64,000 nt of DNA from Rhodococcus sp. ARC_M5 (GTDB lineage: Bacteria > Actinomycetota > Actinomycetes > Mycobacteriales > Mycobacteriaceae), in contig NZ_JALGQE010000009.1 of NCBI RefSeq assembly GCF_022810405.1, forward strand, positions 124,001-188,000, written 5' to 3'. The position numbers were made by a program, and so were the translations under genes. The notes under the pieces were generated by a model. It was not told the DNA's origin, ran no database searches, and was given only the letters and a program-made list of their open reading frames with translations. The first letter of the stretch is position 1, and every line of letters starts with the position of its first letter. This document shows positions 1 to 9,395 of this stretch, in pieces.

Positions 1-3000
1 TGGGCCCGCATGGACGAGGAGATCATCGCCTCGCACGCGGAAGGCATCATCGCCACCACCGGCTGCCCGTCCGGAGAGGTACAGACTCGCCTGCGACTCG
101 GCCAGGATCGTGAGGCACTGGAGGCGGCCGCGAAGTGGCGCGAGATCTGGGGGCCGGACAACTTCTTCCTCGAGTTGATGGACCACGGCCTGTCCATCGA
201 ACGTCGCGTCCGAGAGGGCCTGCTGGACATCGGCAAGAAGCTGTCGATCCCGCCGCTGGCGACCAACGACTGCCACTACGTCACCAAGGACGCTGCCGAG
301 AACCACGAGGCGCTGCTGTGCATTCAGACCGGTAAGACGCTCAGCGATCCCACCCGCTTCAAGTTCGACGGCGACGGCTACTACCTCAAGTCCGCCGCCG
401 AGATGCGCGAGCTCTGGGACGATCAGGTGCCCGGTGCCTGCGACAGCACGCTACTCATCGCCGAGCGAGTGCAGCCCTACGACGAGGTGTGGGCGCACCG
501 TGACCGGATGCCGATCTTCCCCGTGCCCGAGGGCCACACCCAGGGCACGTGGTTGCGCCACGAGGTCATGACCGGGCTCGAGCGGCGGTTCCCCGACGGC
601 CCGGCCGAGGACTACCTCGCTCGGGCCGAGTACGAGATCAAGGTCATCCTCGAGATGGGCTTTCCGGCCTACTTCCTCGTCGTCGGCGATCTGATCAACC
701 ACGCCAAGGCCGTCGGCATCCGTGTCGGCCCCGGCCGAGGATCCGCCGCCGGATCGTTGGTCGCCTACGCCATGGGCATCACCAACATCGACCCGTTGCC
801 GCACGGTCTGCTGTTCGAGCGATTCCTCAACCCCGAGCGTGTGTCGATGCCCGATATCGATATCGACTTCGACGATCGCCGCCGCGGTGAGATGGTTCGC
901 TACGCCACCGAGAAGTGGGGCAGCGACCGTGTGGCCCAGGTGATCACGTTCGGCACGATCAAGACCAAGGCCGCCATCAAGGACTCGGCCCGTGTGCAGT
1001 TCGGCCAGCCCGGCTTCGGCATCGCCGATCAGATCACCAAGGCTCTGCCGCCGCCCATCATGGCCAAGGACATCTCCGTGGCCGGCATCACCGATCCCGC
1101 CCACGAGCGATACAAGGAAGCCGTCGAGGTCAGAGCGCTGATCGACTCCAACCCCGACGTCGCGACCATCTACAAGACGGCCAAGGGACTCGAAGGCCTG
1201 ATCCGCAACGCTGGCGTACACGCCTGCGCGGTCATCATGTCCTCGGAGCCGCTCACCGACGCCATCCCGGTGTGGAAGCGCGCGCAGGACGGTGCCATCA
1301 TCACCGGCTGGGACTACCCGTCGTGCGAGGCCATCGGTCTGCTCAAGATGGACTTCCTCGGTCTGCGCAACCTCACCGTCATCGGTGACGCCATCGACAA
1401 CATCAAGGCGAACCGCGGCATCGACATCGACCTCGACGCGTTGCCGCTCGACGACCCCGCGACGTTCGAACTGCTCTCTCGCGGTGACACTCTCGGCGTT
1501 TTCCAGCTCGACGGCAGTGCCATGCGCGATCTGCTCCGCCGCATGCAGCCCACCGGTTTCGAGGACATCGTCGCCGTCCTGGCCCTCTACCGGCCCGGTC
1601 CGATGGGAATGAACTCGCACAACGACTACGCCGACCGCAAGAACGGTAGGCAAGAGGTCAAGCCGATTCACCCCGAGCTCGAAGAGCCGCTCAAGGTGAT
1701 CCTCGGTGAGACGTACGGCCTGGTGGTCTACCAGGAGCAGATCATGCAGCTCGCGCAGAAGGTCGCCGGGTACACCCTCGGCCAGGCCGACCTGCTGCGT
1801 CGCGCCATGGGTAAGAAGAAGCTCTCCGAGCTGGAGAAGGCGTATGCCGGATTCCGCCAGGGCATGTTGGACAACAGCTTCTCCGAGGCGGCCATCAAGG
1901 CGCTGTGGGACACCGTGCTGCCCTTCGCGGGTTACGCGTTCAACAAGTCCCACTCGGCGGGCTACGGCCTGGTGTCGTACTGGACGGCGTACCTCAAGGC
2001 CAACTACCCGGCCGAGTACATGGCCGGACTGCTCACCAGTGTCGGTGACGACAAGGACAAGGCCGCGATCTACCTCGCCGACTGTCGCAAGCTCGGCATC
2101 ACCGTGCTGCCTCCGGACGTCAACGAATCCGAACTGAACTTCGCGTCGGTCGGCAAGGACATCCGGTTCGGCCTCGGCGCCGTTCGCAACGTCGGAACCA
2201 ACGTGGTCGCCTCGATCATCAGGGCGCGATCCGAGAAGTCCAAGTACACCGACTTCTCGGACTACCTCGGCAAGATCGACGCGATCGCGTGCAGCAAGAA
2301 GGTCACCGAATCCCTCATCAAGGCAGGGGCTTTCGACTCGCTCGATCATCCGCGCAAAGGGCTGATGCTCATTCACGCCGATGCGATCGACGCGGTGATG
2401 GGTACCAAGAAGGCCGAGGCGATCGGTCAGTTCGACCTCTTCGGCGGTGAGGATGCCGATGAGTCCATCTCCGCGGTGTTCAACGTCCGGGTGCCGGACG
2501 AGGAGTGGGAATCCAAGCATCGGCTCGCTCTCGAGCGCGAGATGCTCGGCCTGTACGTCTCCGGCCACCCGCTCCTGGGCGTCGAGCACATGTTGGCCGC
2601 GAAGTCCGACTGCAATATCCCGACGATCCTCGAAGGGGATATCAAGGACGGTACCCAGGTCACGGTCGGCGGAATTCTGGCCTCGGTGAACCGGAGGATC
2701 AACAAGAACGGCCTGACGTGGGCGTCGGCTCAGCTCGAGGATCTCGCCGGCGGCATCGAAGTGCTGTTCTTCCCGCAGGCCTACTCGGTGTTCGGTGCCG
2801 ACGTCACCGAGGACTCGGTGGTCCTGGTCAAGGGGCGGGTCTCGGTGCGCGACGACCGGGTGTCGTTGATAGCGAACGACCTTGCGGTGCCTGATCTCTC
2901 GGCGATCGGCATCGACAAGCCGCTCGCGGTCAGTCTGCCGACGCGCCTGTGCACCGCCGACAAGGTCGGCGCGCTCAAGCGGGTGCTGATCAGCCACCCG

Positions 3001-3144
3001 GGAACCTCGGATGTCCATCTGCGTTTGGTCAGTGGCGACAAGATCACCACGATGAAGCTCGACGACAGCCTCCGCGTCACGCCGACTTCGGCGTTGATGG
3101 GAGACCTGAAGGCGCTACTGGGGCCCGGCTGTCTGACGGGCTGA
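1..3144 (+). CDS. dnaE1: DNA polymerase III alpha subunit DnaE1 (5' end missing)
   Basis: Replicative DNA polymerase catalytic subunit. The reading frame is open from base 1, so the gene begins upstream of the window. About 1047 residues are present; the actinobacterial family is near 1180, so roughly 135 N-terminal residues, part of the PHP domain, are missing. The polymerase active-site motif PDIDIDFDD lies near bases 849-876. The finger region with GVVYQEQ-like sequence (here [11 protein letters not shown]) is near 1718-1750, and a C-terminal OB-fold ([12 protein letters not shown]) near 2660-2700. Its stop overlaps the 3' end of the convergent small membrane gene by 30 bases. Assignment as DnaE1 rather than DnaE2 rests on length and on the ilvA/ddn neighbourhood. 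Confidence 0.97.
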   Translation, partial: WARMDEEIIASHAEGIIATTGCPSGEVQTRLRLGQDREALEAAAKWREIWGPDNFFLELMDHGLSIERRVREGLLDIGKKLSIPPLATNDCHYVTKDAAENHEALLCIQTGKTLSDPTRFKFDGDGYYLKSAAEMRELWDDQVPGACDSTLLIAERVQPYDEVWAHRDRMPIFPVPEGHTQGTWLRHEVMTGLERRFPDGPAEDYLARAEYEIKVILEMGFPAYFLVVGDLINHAKAVGIRVGPGRGSAAGSLVAYAMGITNIDPLPHGLLFERFLNPERVSMPDIDIDFDDRRRGEMVRYATEKWGSDRVAQVITFGTIKTKAAIKDSARVQFGQPGFGIADQITKALPPPIMAKDISVAGITDPAHERYKEAVEVRALIDSNPDVATIYKTAKGLEGLIRNAGVHACAVIMSSEPLTDAIPVWKRAQDGAIITGWDYPSCEAIGLLKMDFLGLRNLTVIGDAIDNIKANRGIDIDLDALPLDDPATFELLSRGDTLGVFQLDGSAMRDLLRRMQPTGFEDIVAVLALYRPGPMGMNSHNDYADRKNGRQEVKPIHPELEEPLKVILGETYGLVVYQEQIMQLAQKVAGYTLGQADLLRRAMGKKKLSELEKAYAGFRQGMLDNSFSEAAIKALWDTVLPFAGYAFNKSHSAGYGLVSYWTAYLKANYPAEYMAGLLTSVGDDKDKAAIYLADCRKLGITVLPPDVNESELNFASVGKDIRFGLGAVRNVGTNVVASIIRARSEKSKYTDFSDYLGKIDAIACSKKVTESLIKAGAFDSLDHPRKGLMLIHADAIDAVMGTKKAEAIGQFDLFGGEDADESISAVFNVRVPDEEWESKHRLALEREMLGLYVSGHPLLGVEHMLAAKSDCNIPTILEGDIKDGTQVTVGGILASVNRRINKNGLTWASAQLEDLAGGIEVLFFPQAYSVFGADVTEDSVVLVKGRVSVRDDRVSLIANDLAVPDLSAIGIDKPLAVSLPTRLCTADKVGALKRVLISHPGTSDVHLRLVSGDKITTMKLDDSLRVTPTSALMGDLKALLGPGCLTG

Positions 3145-3384
3145 TGCGGCCCCGGTGGCACCGAGCTCGGTCAGGCGGAGTGTCCACCAGGTCGCCACGG
3201 TGGCCGCTGCGCCGGCGAGCACTGCTGCGTGCAGGGACCCGGCGAAGGCGAGGGTGCCGACGAACACCAGAACTCCCAGTGCGAGGGCTTCGAGTTTGTA
3301 GACGGGCCACGCGATGCCGGCCACGTCCGCCGTGCGAAGGGCAGGAGCATGTCGACGGCTCACCTGGGCGTTCGTGTAGGTCAT
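3115..3384 (-). CDS. small membrane protein, unknown function
   Basis: An 89-residue protein with two hydrophobic segments, about residues 29-50 ([16 protein letters not shown]) and 53-68, ending in a short Ala/Gln-rich tail. A strong ribosome site (GGAGGAGG in coding sense) sits just upstream of the ATG at 3384, which supports a real gene although its last 30 bases overlap the dnaE1 end on the other strand. No family is recognised. It is transcribed divergently from the Ddn-like gene, and a perfect 14-base palindrome lies between them. Confidence 0.7.
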   Translation of the reverse strand: MTYTNAQVSRRHAPALRTADVAGIAWPVYKLEALALGVLVFVGTLAFAGSLHAAVLAGAAATVATWWTLRLTELGATGAASARQTAGPQ

Positions 3385-3440
3385 TGTGTCCTCCTCCGGT
3401 GCCGCTCAGCAGGTTCGGCTGTCCGCTGCAAGAAGTTCAG

Positions 3441-3472
3441 ACTATACCCAGTAAAAGATTCGGTCCACCGAA
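3441..3472. promoter_or_regulatory. palindrome and possible promoter between divergent genes
   Basis: TTCGGT-cc-ACCGAA at 3459-3472 is a perfect inverted repeat. On the minus strand a TATAGT -10-like hexamer (3441-3446) lies beside it, placing the palindrome where the -35 region of the small membrane gene would be. Which regulator might bind is unknown. Confidence 0.35.
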
Positions 3473-3543
3473 CTTGGGGTTCGGGCCTGGCAATGTTGCC
3501 CATCTCGTGGCGTCGCAACGCCGGGAGGTGTTGACTGAAAGTC

Positions 3544-3978
3544 ATGCCATTGACAGGAGAATACGAACCGAGTTCATCCGACTGGGCCCGCAAGCAGGCC
3601 GAGCTGTACGAGAACTCCGGCGGAACCGAAGGCACGATGATGAACGGGATGCCGGTCGTACTGCTGACCACGAAGGGCAACAAGAGCGGAAAGCTGCGCA
3701 AGTCGCCGTTGATGAGGGTGGAACACGACGGCGAGTACGCCATCGTCGCCTCGTTGGGCGGGGCGCCCAAGCATCCCGTCTGGTATCACAACGTCAAGGC
3801 CGAGCCGCTGGTAGAGCTACAGGACGGTCCTGACAAGCACGACTACATCGCCCGCGAAGTGAGCGGTGACGAGAAGGCCGTGTGGTGGGAACGTTCGGTT
3901 GCCGCGTACCCCGATTACGCCGATTATCAGAAGAAAACCGATCGCGAGATACCAGTTCTGGTGCTCTCGCGCGCCTGA
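3544..3978 (+). CDS. Ddn-like deazaflavin-dependent (F420) nitroreductase family protein
   Basis: A 144-residue protein of the split beta-barrel Ddn/nitroreductase family that binds cofactor F420 in actinobacteria. Seen: the family-typical N-terminal [20 protein letters not shown] segment, then [19 protein letters not shown] and the C-terminal [20 protein letters not shown]. Length fits the family. It probably reduces quinones or related substrates, but the substrate cannot be read from sequence. The ATG at 3544 is preceded by a GGGAGG that is rather distant (about 15 bases). It lies directly before ilvA, as the related gene does in mycobacteria. Confidence 0.9.
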   Translation: MPLTGEYEPSSSDWARKQAELYENSGGTEGTMMNGMPVVLLTTKGNKSGKLRKSPLMRVEHDGEYAIVASLGGAPKHPVWYHNVKAEPLVELQDGPDKHDYIAREVSGDEKAVWWERSVAAYPDYADYQKKTDREIPVLVLSRA

Positions 3979-4084
3979 ATCACCCGTTGTCCAGCCGTGG
4001 GAGCGGGGCCTGCGGACCGATCCGGTGTTCGGTCGTAACGGTCCCGGATGGGGACCCGTTCCGCGCTGGTGGCAGCATGTGCTG

Positions 4085-5440
4085 GTGTCTTCATCCCCGG
4101 AACTCGCTTCCCAGCACCCATCGTCGCTGAGCGTCACCGCTGCCGACATCGATGCCGCTGCGGTGCGAATTTCCGCCGTGGTGGCGGCCACGCCCCTGCA
4201 GCTGTGTGAACGACTGTCTGCGGAGACGGGTGCGAAGGTGTACCTCAAACGCGAGGACCTGCAGATCGTACGGTCGTACAAGATTCGCGGCGCGTACAAC
4301 CTGATGGATCAACTGACGGACGCCGAGCGCGCCGTGGGTGTCGTGACCGCGAGCGCAGGAAACCACGCGCAGGGTGTCGCCTTCGCGTGCCGCACGATGC
4401 ACGTGCGGGGGCGGATCTACGTGCCGGCGAACACGCCCAAGCAGAAGCGTGACCGCATCCGAGTGCACGGCGGTGAGTTCGTCGATCTCATCGTCATCGG
4501 CGATACGTTCGACGCGGCGGCTGCCGCAGCCGCCGAGGATGTCGCTCGTACCGGTGCCACCATGGTGCCGCCGTTCGACGATCCGCGCACCGTGGCGGGT
4601 CAGGGCACCATCGCCGCCGAGATAGTCGACCAACTCGGCGGCGCGCCCGACGTGGTCGTGATGCCCGTCGGCGGTGGCGGATGTATTGCCGGTATCTCGA
4701 GCTACCTACGCGAGCGCGCCCCGCAGACCTCGCTGGTGGGTGCGGAACCGACCGGAGCGGCATCGATGACCGCTGCGCTGATCGCCGGTGGTCCGGTGAC
4801 GCTCTCCGACATCGACCCATTCGTCGATGGAGCCGCCGTCCGCCGCATCGGTGACGTTCCGTACGCCGCGCTGCAATCGCTCGGGGCGAGTGTCGTCTCT
4901 CACGCGTCGTTGCCGTTGCTCACTGCGCCGGTGTTCGACAGTTCCGGTCCCGGGGAGTTCCTCATCACGCAGATCGACGAAGGTGCGATCTGCACGGCGA
5001 TGTTGGCGCTCTACCAGAACGAGGGTGTCATCGCGGAGCCCGCGGGCGCACTGGCGGTCGCCGCCCTCGAGCATCTCGACGTCGAACCCGGCAGCACCGT
5101 GGTGTGCCTGATCTCGGGTGGCAACAACGATGTTTCTCGCTACGGCGAGATCGTCGAGCGTTCGTTGGTTCACCTGGGGCTCAAGCACTACTTCCTGGTC
5201 GACTTTCCGCAGGAACCCGGAGCGTTGCGCCGATTCCTCGACGAGGTGCTCGGCCCCGAGGACGACATCACGTTGTTCGAGTACGTCAAGCGCAACAACC
5301 GCGAGACCGGTGCTGCCCTGGTCGGTGTCGAACTCGGGTCGGCGAGCGGGCTCGATCCCTTGCTCGAACGGATGCGTGATTCGCACCTGCACGTCGAGCA
5401 GCTCGAACCCGACTCTCCCGTGTACCGCTACCTGACCTGA
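4085..5440 (+). CDS. ilvA: threonine ammonia-lyase (threonine deaminase)
   Basis: PLP enzyme converting threonine to 2-oxobutanoate, the first step of isoleucine synthesis. The PLP lysine lies in the RSYKIRGAYN motif. A glycine-rich phosphate-binding loop (VGGGGCIAG) and a C-terminal ACT-like regulatory domain (HYFLVDFPQEPGALRRFLDE) follow, which marks the biosynthetic, isoleucine-regulated form. The frame is open further upstream, but that part overlaps the Ddn-like gene. The GTG at 4085 gives 451 residues and a family-like N-terminus. The convergent tetR stop is only 15 bases past its end. Confidence 0.95.
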   Translation: MSSSPELASQHPSSLSVTAADIDAAAVRISAVVAATPLQLCERLSAETGAKVYLKREDLQIVRSYKIRGAYNLMDQLTDAERAVGVVTASAGNHAQGVAFACRTMHVRGRIYVPANTPKQKRDRIRVHGGEFVDLIVIGDTFDAAAAAAAEDVARTGATMVPPFDDPRTVAGQGTIAAEIVDQLGGAPDVVVMPVGGGGCIAGISSYLRERAPQTSLVGAEPTGAASMTAALIAGGPVTLSDIDPFVDGAAVRRIGDVPYAALQSLGASVVSHASLPLLTAPVFDSSGPGEFLITQIDEGAICTAMLALYQNEGVIAEPAGALAVAALEHLDVEPGSTVVCLISGGNNDVSRYGEIVERSLVHLGLKHYFLVDFPQEPGALRRFLDEVLGPEDDITLFEYVKRNNRETGAALVGVELGSASGLDPLLERMRDSHLHVEQLEPDSPVYRYLT

Positions 5441-5455
5441 GTCACCGGCGCGAAC

Positions 5456-5980
5456 CTACCTGCCGAGCAAACGGTCGACGACTCGTTTGTGCAGCTCGGG
5501 GTCGACGGCGGGCAGGTCGAGGACGGCTCCGAGGTAGATCCCGTCGCCGACGAGTCGGACGATCTCGGCCTGGACCGGATCGTCGATCTCCGTCCGCAAG
5601 CCTTCGTCCCACTGCTGCATCATGTCGACTACGGCGTCCTGCACCTCACCGGAGTTGCCGTCCACGCTGCGCAGTGCCGCCAGCGTGGAGCGGTACAGCG
5701 CGAGCTCCTTCTCCGAGATGGAGTCGGGCGGCTGCAGATACCACTCGGCAACCGACGTGCCGCCCTCGGCAGCATCGGCGCGCTGCTGATCGGCCTGAAC
5801 GGCGAGCCGTCGCACCATGGCGGCGACCAGGGCGTCCTTGGTCTTGAAGTGATAGAGGAGTCCGCCCTTGGAGACTCCTGCGGCGGTGGCGACGCTGTCG
5901 AGGGTCACCTTGGTCATGCCGTGATCGAGCAGCATCGTTTCGAGTGCGTCCAGTATTCGGTCGCGGGTATCCGATGACAT
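5456..5980 (-). CDS. TetR family transcriptional regulator
   Basis: A 174-residue one-domain-plus-ligand-domain regulator. The helix-turn-helix is at about residues 24-46 (VTLDSVATAAGVSKGGLLYHF). It is divergent from the MFS pump at 6106, the classic arrangement in which the regulator represses the pump and itself. The ATG at 5980 was chosen because the longer frame runs through the intergenic operator region. Two copies of a 15-base motif lie between the genes. The ligand is unknown. Confidence 0.9.
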   Translation of the reverse strand: MSSDTRDRILDALETMLLDHGMTKVTLDSVATAAGVSKGGLLYHFKTKDALVAAMVRRLAVQADQQRADAAEGGTSVAEWYLQPPDSISEKELALYRSTLAALRSVDGNSGEVQDAVVDMMQQWDEGLRTEIDDPVQAEIVRLVGDGIYLGAVLDLPAVDPELHKRVVDRLLGR

Positions 5981-5991
5981 GAAAGTCACTT

Positions 5992-6042
5992 TACCGGCTG
6001 GACGGTTCGCGGTACTCTCGTTTACTGTACCGGCTGGACGGT
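5992..6042. promoter_or_regulatory. paired operator-like repeats between TetR and MFS genes
   Basis: TACCGGCTGGACGGT occurs identically at 5992-6006 and 6028-6042, 36 bases apart. Each copy contains ACCG-n6-CGGT half-sites in inverted orientation, as expected for a TetR dimer site. The second copy is extended to TACCG...CGGTA. These are probable binding sites for the adjacent TetR protein. Confidence 0.6.
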
Positions 6043-6105
6043 CGGTACCAGGAGGTGTTCGGATCGGCCTTCGGGCAACCGAGCACGGGAACGTAGGAGA
6101 TTTCA

Positions 6106-7662
6106 GTGAGTGACGTGCGCACCGGTTCGGTGCACGAGGTCGACGGTGCTCACGAGCATCGGGCCACCCCACGAGACTGGCTCGGGCTGGTGGTGCTGGC
6201 GTTCGCCGTGCTGTTGATCGCTGTCGACGGCACGGTACTCGACCTGGCCCTGCCGTTCATCAGCTCGGATCTGGCACCGACCAGTAACCAGCTGCTGTGG
6301 ATCATCGATGTCTACTCGTTCGTCCTGGCCGGCTTGCTCATCACCATGGGCACGCTCGGCGACCGGATCGGACGCCGCCGCCTGCTGCTGATCGGAGCTG
6401 CAGGCTTCGGGATCGCCTCGCTCGTCGCTGCCGTCTCGTCCAGCGCCGAGATGCTGATCGCGGCCAGGGTGCTCCAGGGCATCTCCGGCGCAACGCTGAT
6501 GCCCGCGACCTTGGGCCTCATTCGCACCATCTTCCTGAACCCACGCCAGCGCGTCGCCGCAATCGGCGTGTGGGGCGCAATGGCCGGTGGCGGTGCCGCG
6601 GCAGGGCCGCTCGTGGGCGGCTGGCTGCTCGAACACTTCTGGTGGGGGTCGGTGTTCCTCATCAACATCCCCGTGATGATCGCTCTGATCGCACTCGGTC
6701 CGCTGGTGATCCCCGAGTCCAAGGATCCGAACCCCGGCCGCTTCGACCTGACGAGCTCAGCGCTGTCGATGCTCGCCATCGTGCCGATGGTGTTCGCGGT
6801 GAAGGAGACCGCGGCACACGGATTCGACGTGGTCTACCTGCTGTCCGCCGTGATCGGCGTCATCGCCGGGTTCGTGTTCGTCCGGCGTCAGAGGACTCTG
6901 GCGGCCCCGATGATCGACCTGAGTCTGTTCGCCAACCGGGCGTTCTCCACGGGCGTGGCCACCAACTTCCTGTCGGTCTTCGCTCTCGCCGGGGTGTTGT
7001 TCTTCGGTTCGCAGTACTTACAGCTCGTGCTCGGTTACAGTCCGCTCGAGGCGGGACTGTTGCTACTGCCCGGCACGGCCGCCAGTATCGTCACCGCACT
7101 GCTCGTTGCGGTCCTGGTCCGGTACTTCAGCGCAGGAACGGTTCTCGGTACTGCGATGTTCGTCGCCGCCGCGGGCGCAGGGCTGCTGGTCGGATTGGCC
7201 ACGGACAGTGGACCGGCCTTGTTCATCGCTGGATTCGTCCTCGTGGGAGCAGGCGTCGGTGTGGCGCTCACGCTGACCTCCGAGTTGGTCGTCAGCGCTG
7301 TCGAACCCGAACGGGCGGGAGCGGCCTCGGCCGTGTCGGAAACCGCCTACGAGCTGGGTATCGCGCTGGGTGTTGCCATCCTCGGCACCGTGGTCATGGC
7401 CATCTTCCGTCGCGGTATCGACGTCACGCAGCTGACCCCCGAGCTGGGAGCCAGGGCAGGCGAGACACTCGGCGGTGCGGATGCGGTGGCTCGAGAGGTG
7501 CCCGACTCGGTGGCGACGGTTCTGTTGGATTCCGCGCATGCCGCGTTCGTGTCGGGCATGCATGTCGCGGCCGTCGCCACCGCGGTGGTGTTGGCTATCA
7601 CCGCCGTGTTCGTCCTGGTCAATCTACGCAGGCGTCAGGACTCCAGCACCACTACGGAGTGA
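6106..7662 (+). CDS. MFS drug transporter, DHA2 (14-TM, EmrB/QacA type)
   Basis: A 518-residue inner-membrane proton antiporter of the major facilitator superfamily. Motif A (GTLGDRIGRRR) and the antiporter motif C region (GGGAAAGPLVGGW) are visible, and length and hydrophobic pattern fit about 14 membrane segments. The GTG start at 6106 has GGAGA upstream. It is probably a multidrug or metabolite exporter under control of the divergent TetR gene. The last 28 bases overlap the end of treZ on the opposite strand. Confidence 0.93.
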   Translation: MSDVRTGSVHEVDGAHEHRATPRDWLGLVVLAFAVLLIAVDGTVLDLALPFISSDLAPTSNQLLWIIDVYSFVLAGLLITMGTLGDRIGRRRLLLIGAAGFGIASLVAAVSSSAEMLIAARVLQGISGATLMPATLGLIRTIFLNPRQRVAAIGVWGAMAGGGAAAGPLVGGWLLEHFWWGSVFLINIPVMIALIALGPLVIPESKDPNPGRFDLTSSALSMLAIVPMVFAVKETAAHGFDVVYLLSAVIGVIAGFVFVRRQRTLAAPMIDLSLFANRAFSTGVATNFLSVFALAGVLFFGSQYLQLVLGYSPLEAGLLLLPGTAASIVTALLVAVLVRYFSAGTVLGTAMFVAAAGAGLLVGLATDSGPALFIAGFVLVGAGVGVALTLTSELVVSAVEPERAGAASAVSETAYELGIALGVAILGTVVMAIFRRGIDVTQLTPELGARAGETLGGADAVAREVPDSVATVLLDSAHAAFVSGMHVAAVATAVVLAITAVFVLVNLRRRQDSSTTTE

Positions 7663-9395
7663 CCGGGAACCGTGGTGGCAGAGCCGGTTTCGTTCGAGGT
7701 CGTCGGCTCCCACTCGAGCAGTGCGGAGCCGCCGACCGGTACCGTCACCGCGGATTCGGACAGGTTGCACACCACGCTGATGCGGCCTCGGCGAACGACG
7801 ATCCACTTCGCGTCCTCGTCGTACTCCACCTTCACGTGGTCGAGCCACGGATCGGTCAGTTCGGTCCGGTCGCGGCGCAGCCGCAACAGATCGCGGTAGA
7901 CCGCCAACAGTCGCGCATGATCGCCGTCGCCCAGCTCCGACCAGTTCAGCTTCGACCGCGTGAACGTCTCGGGATCCTGCGGATCCGGGATATCGCTCTT
8001 GTCCCAACCGTGCTCGGCGAACTCCGCTTTGCGTCCCTCTGCGGTGGCCTTGCCCAGCTCGGGCTCGGGGTGCGAGGTGAAGAACTGGAACGGCGTCGAC
8101 GCTCCCCATTCTTCGCCCATGAACAGCATCGGAGTGTAGGGCGAGGTCAGCACCAGCGCGGCCTTGATCGCGAGCTGGCCGGGGGAGAGATAGAAGCCCG
8201 GACGGTCGCCGATCGCGCGGTTTCCCACCTGGTCGTGCGTGGTCGTGTAGGTCACCAGAGAACTGGCCGGGATGCGCCTGGTGTCCAGTGGGCGACCGTG
8301 GATGCGACCGCGGAAACTCGAGTACGTTCCAGCGTGGAAGAACCCCTGCCTCAGCGTGTTCGCCAGCCCCCGCAGCGAACCGAAATCGCCGTAGTATCCC
8401 TGCCGCTCACCGGAGACCGCAGCATGAATCGCGTGGTGGATGTCGTCGTCCCACTGGGCGTCGAGTCCGTAGCCGCCGCCCGACCGAGCGGTGATCAGCA
8501 TCGGATCGTTGAGGTCGCTCTCGGCGATCAGGGTCAGCGGCCGACCCAGATGAGCCGAGAGGCTTCGGGTTTCGATCGACAGCTGTTCGAGCAGATGCAC
8601 CGCGGTGTGGTCGACGATCGCGTGCACCGCGTCGAGTCGTAACGCGTCGATGTGGAACTCGGAGAACCAGCGCAACGCGTTGTCGAGGGCGTAGCGCCGC
8701 ACCTCGCCCGAGTCGGCCTCGGCGTAGTTGATCGCTTGGCCCCAGCTGTTGGCGCCCTCGGTCATGTACGGGCCGAAGCGGTCGAGATAGTTGCCGGAGG
8801 GGCCGAGGTGGTTGTAGACCACGTCCAGAACGACGCCGATGCCGCGGCCGTGGCACGCATCGACCAAGCGCTGCAACCCTTCCGGGCCACCGTACGTCTC
8901 CTGCACGGTGTACCAGAGAACGCCGTCGTAGCCCCAGTTGTGCACGCCGTTGAAACCGTTGACCGGCATGATCTCGATGAACGTCACACCCAGATCGACT
9001 AGATGATCGAGCTTGGCGATTGCCGCGTCGAACGTGCCCTCGTCGGTGAACGTGCCGATGTGAAGCTCGTAGATCGACGAGCCCGGCAATTGTCGGCCGG
9101 TCCACGCTGCGTCGGTCCACAGCGTGGAATCGACGTCGTGGACCTGGGACAGCTCGTGGACGCCGTCGGGCTGCCGCGGCGACCGTGGGTCGGGAAGCGC
9201 CTTGTCTGCGTCGTCGAGCAGGAAGCCGTATCGACTGGTCGGGGTGCAGTCCACGTCGGCATGCCACCAGCCGCTGGAGGAGCGCTGCATCGGATGCACC
9301 GTGTCGTCGAGCTGGAGGCGGACCGTCTCCGGGGTCGGTGCCCAGACTTCGAACCGACGAGTCGCCGCCGGTGTTGTCGCTGCTGTCGATGTCAC
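7635..9395 (-). CDS. treZ: malto-oligosyltrehalose trehalohydrolase
   Basis: GH13 enzyme that releases trehalose from maltooligosyl trehalose made by TreY. The 586-residue product has an N-terminal CBM48-like domain (RRFEVWAPTPETVRLQL), the catalytic barrel with nucleophile motif LRLDAVHAI, the acid/base region LIAESDLND and the TTTHDQVGNR motif. The GTG start at 9395 overlaps the treY stop as GTGA, so translation is likely coupled. The frame continues upstream inside treY in the wrong phase and is not used. It is the last gene of the glgX-treY-treZ set. Confidence 0.96.
   Translation of the reverse strand: MTSTAATTPAATRRFEVWAPTPETVRLQLDDTVHPMQRSSSGWWHADVDCTPTSRYGFLLDDADKALPDPRSPRQPDGVHELSQVHDVDSTLWTDAAWTGRQLPGSSIYELHIGTFTDEGTFDAAIAKLDHLVDLGVTFIEIMPVNGFNGVHNWGYDGVLWYTVQETYGGPEGLQRLVDACHGRGIGVVLDVVYNHLGPSGNYLDRFGPYMTEGANSWGQAINYAEADSGEVRRYALDNALRWFSEFHIDALRLDAVHAIVDHTAVHLLEQLSIETRSLSAHLGRPLTLIAESDLNDPMLITARSGGGYGLDAQWDDDIHHAIHAAVSGERQGYYGDFGSLRGLANTLRQGFFHAGTYSSFRGRIHGRPLDTRRIPASSLVTYTTTHDQVGNRAIGDRPGFYLSPGQLAIKAALVLTSPYTPMLFMGEEWGASTPFQFFTSHPEPELGKATAEGRKAEFAEHGWDKSDIPDPQDPETFTRSKLNWSELGDGDHARLLAVYRDLLRLRRDRTELTDPWLDHVKVEYDEDAKWIVVRRGRISVVCNLSESAVTVPVGGSALLEWEPTTSNETGSATTVPGHSVVVLES

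Noticed and set aside
451..3018. 855-residue open frame antisense to dnaE1
   Set aside because: It mirrors codon positions of dnaE1 in GC-rich DNA, has Asp/Arg/Gly/Val-rich composition with no domain, and no ribosome site. It is a shadow of the real gene.
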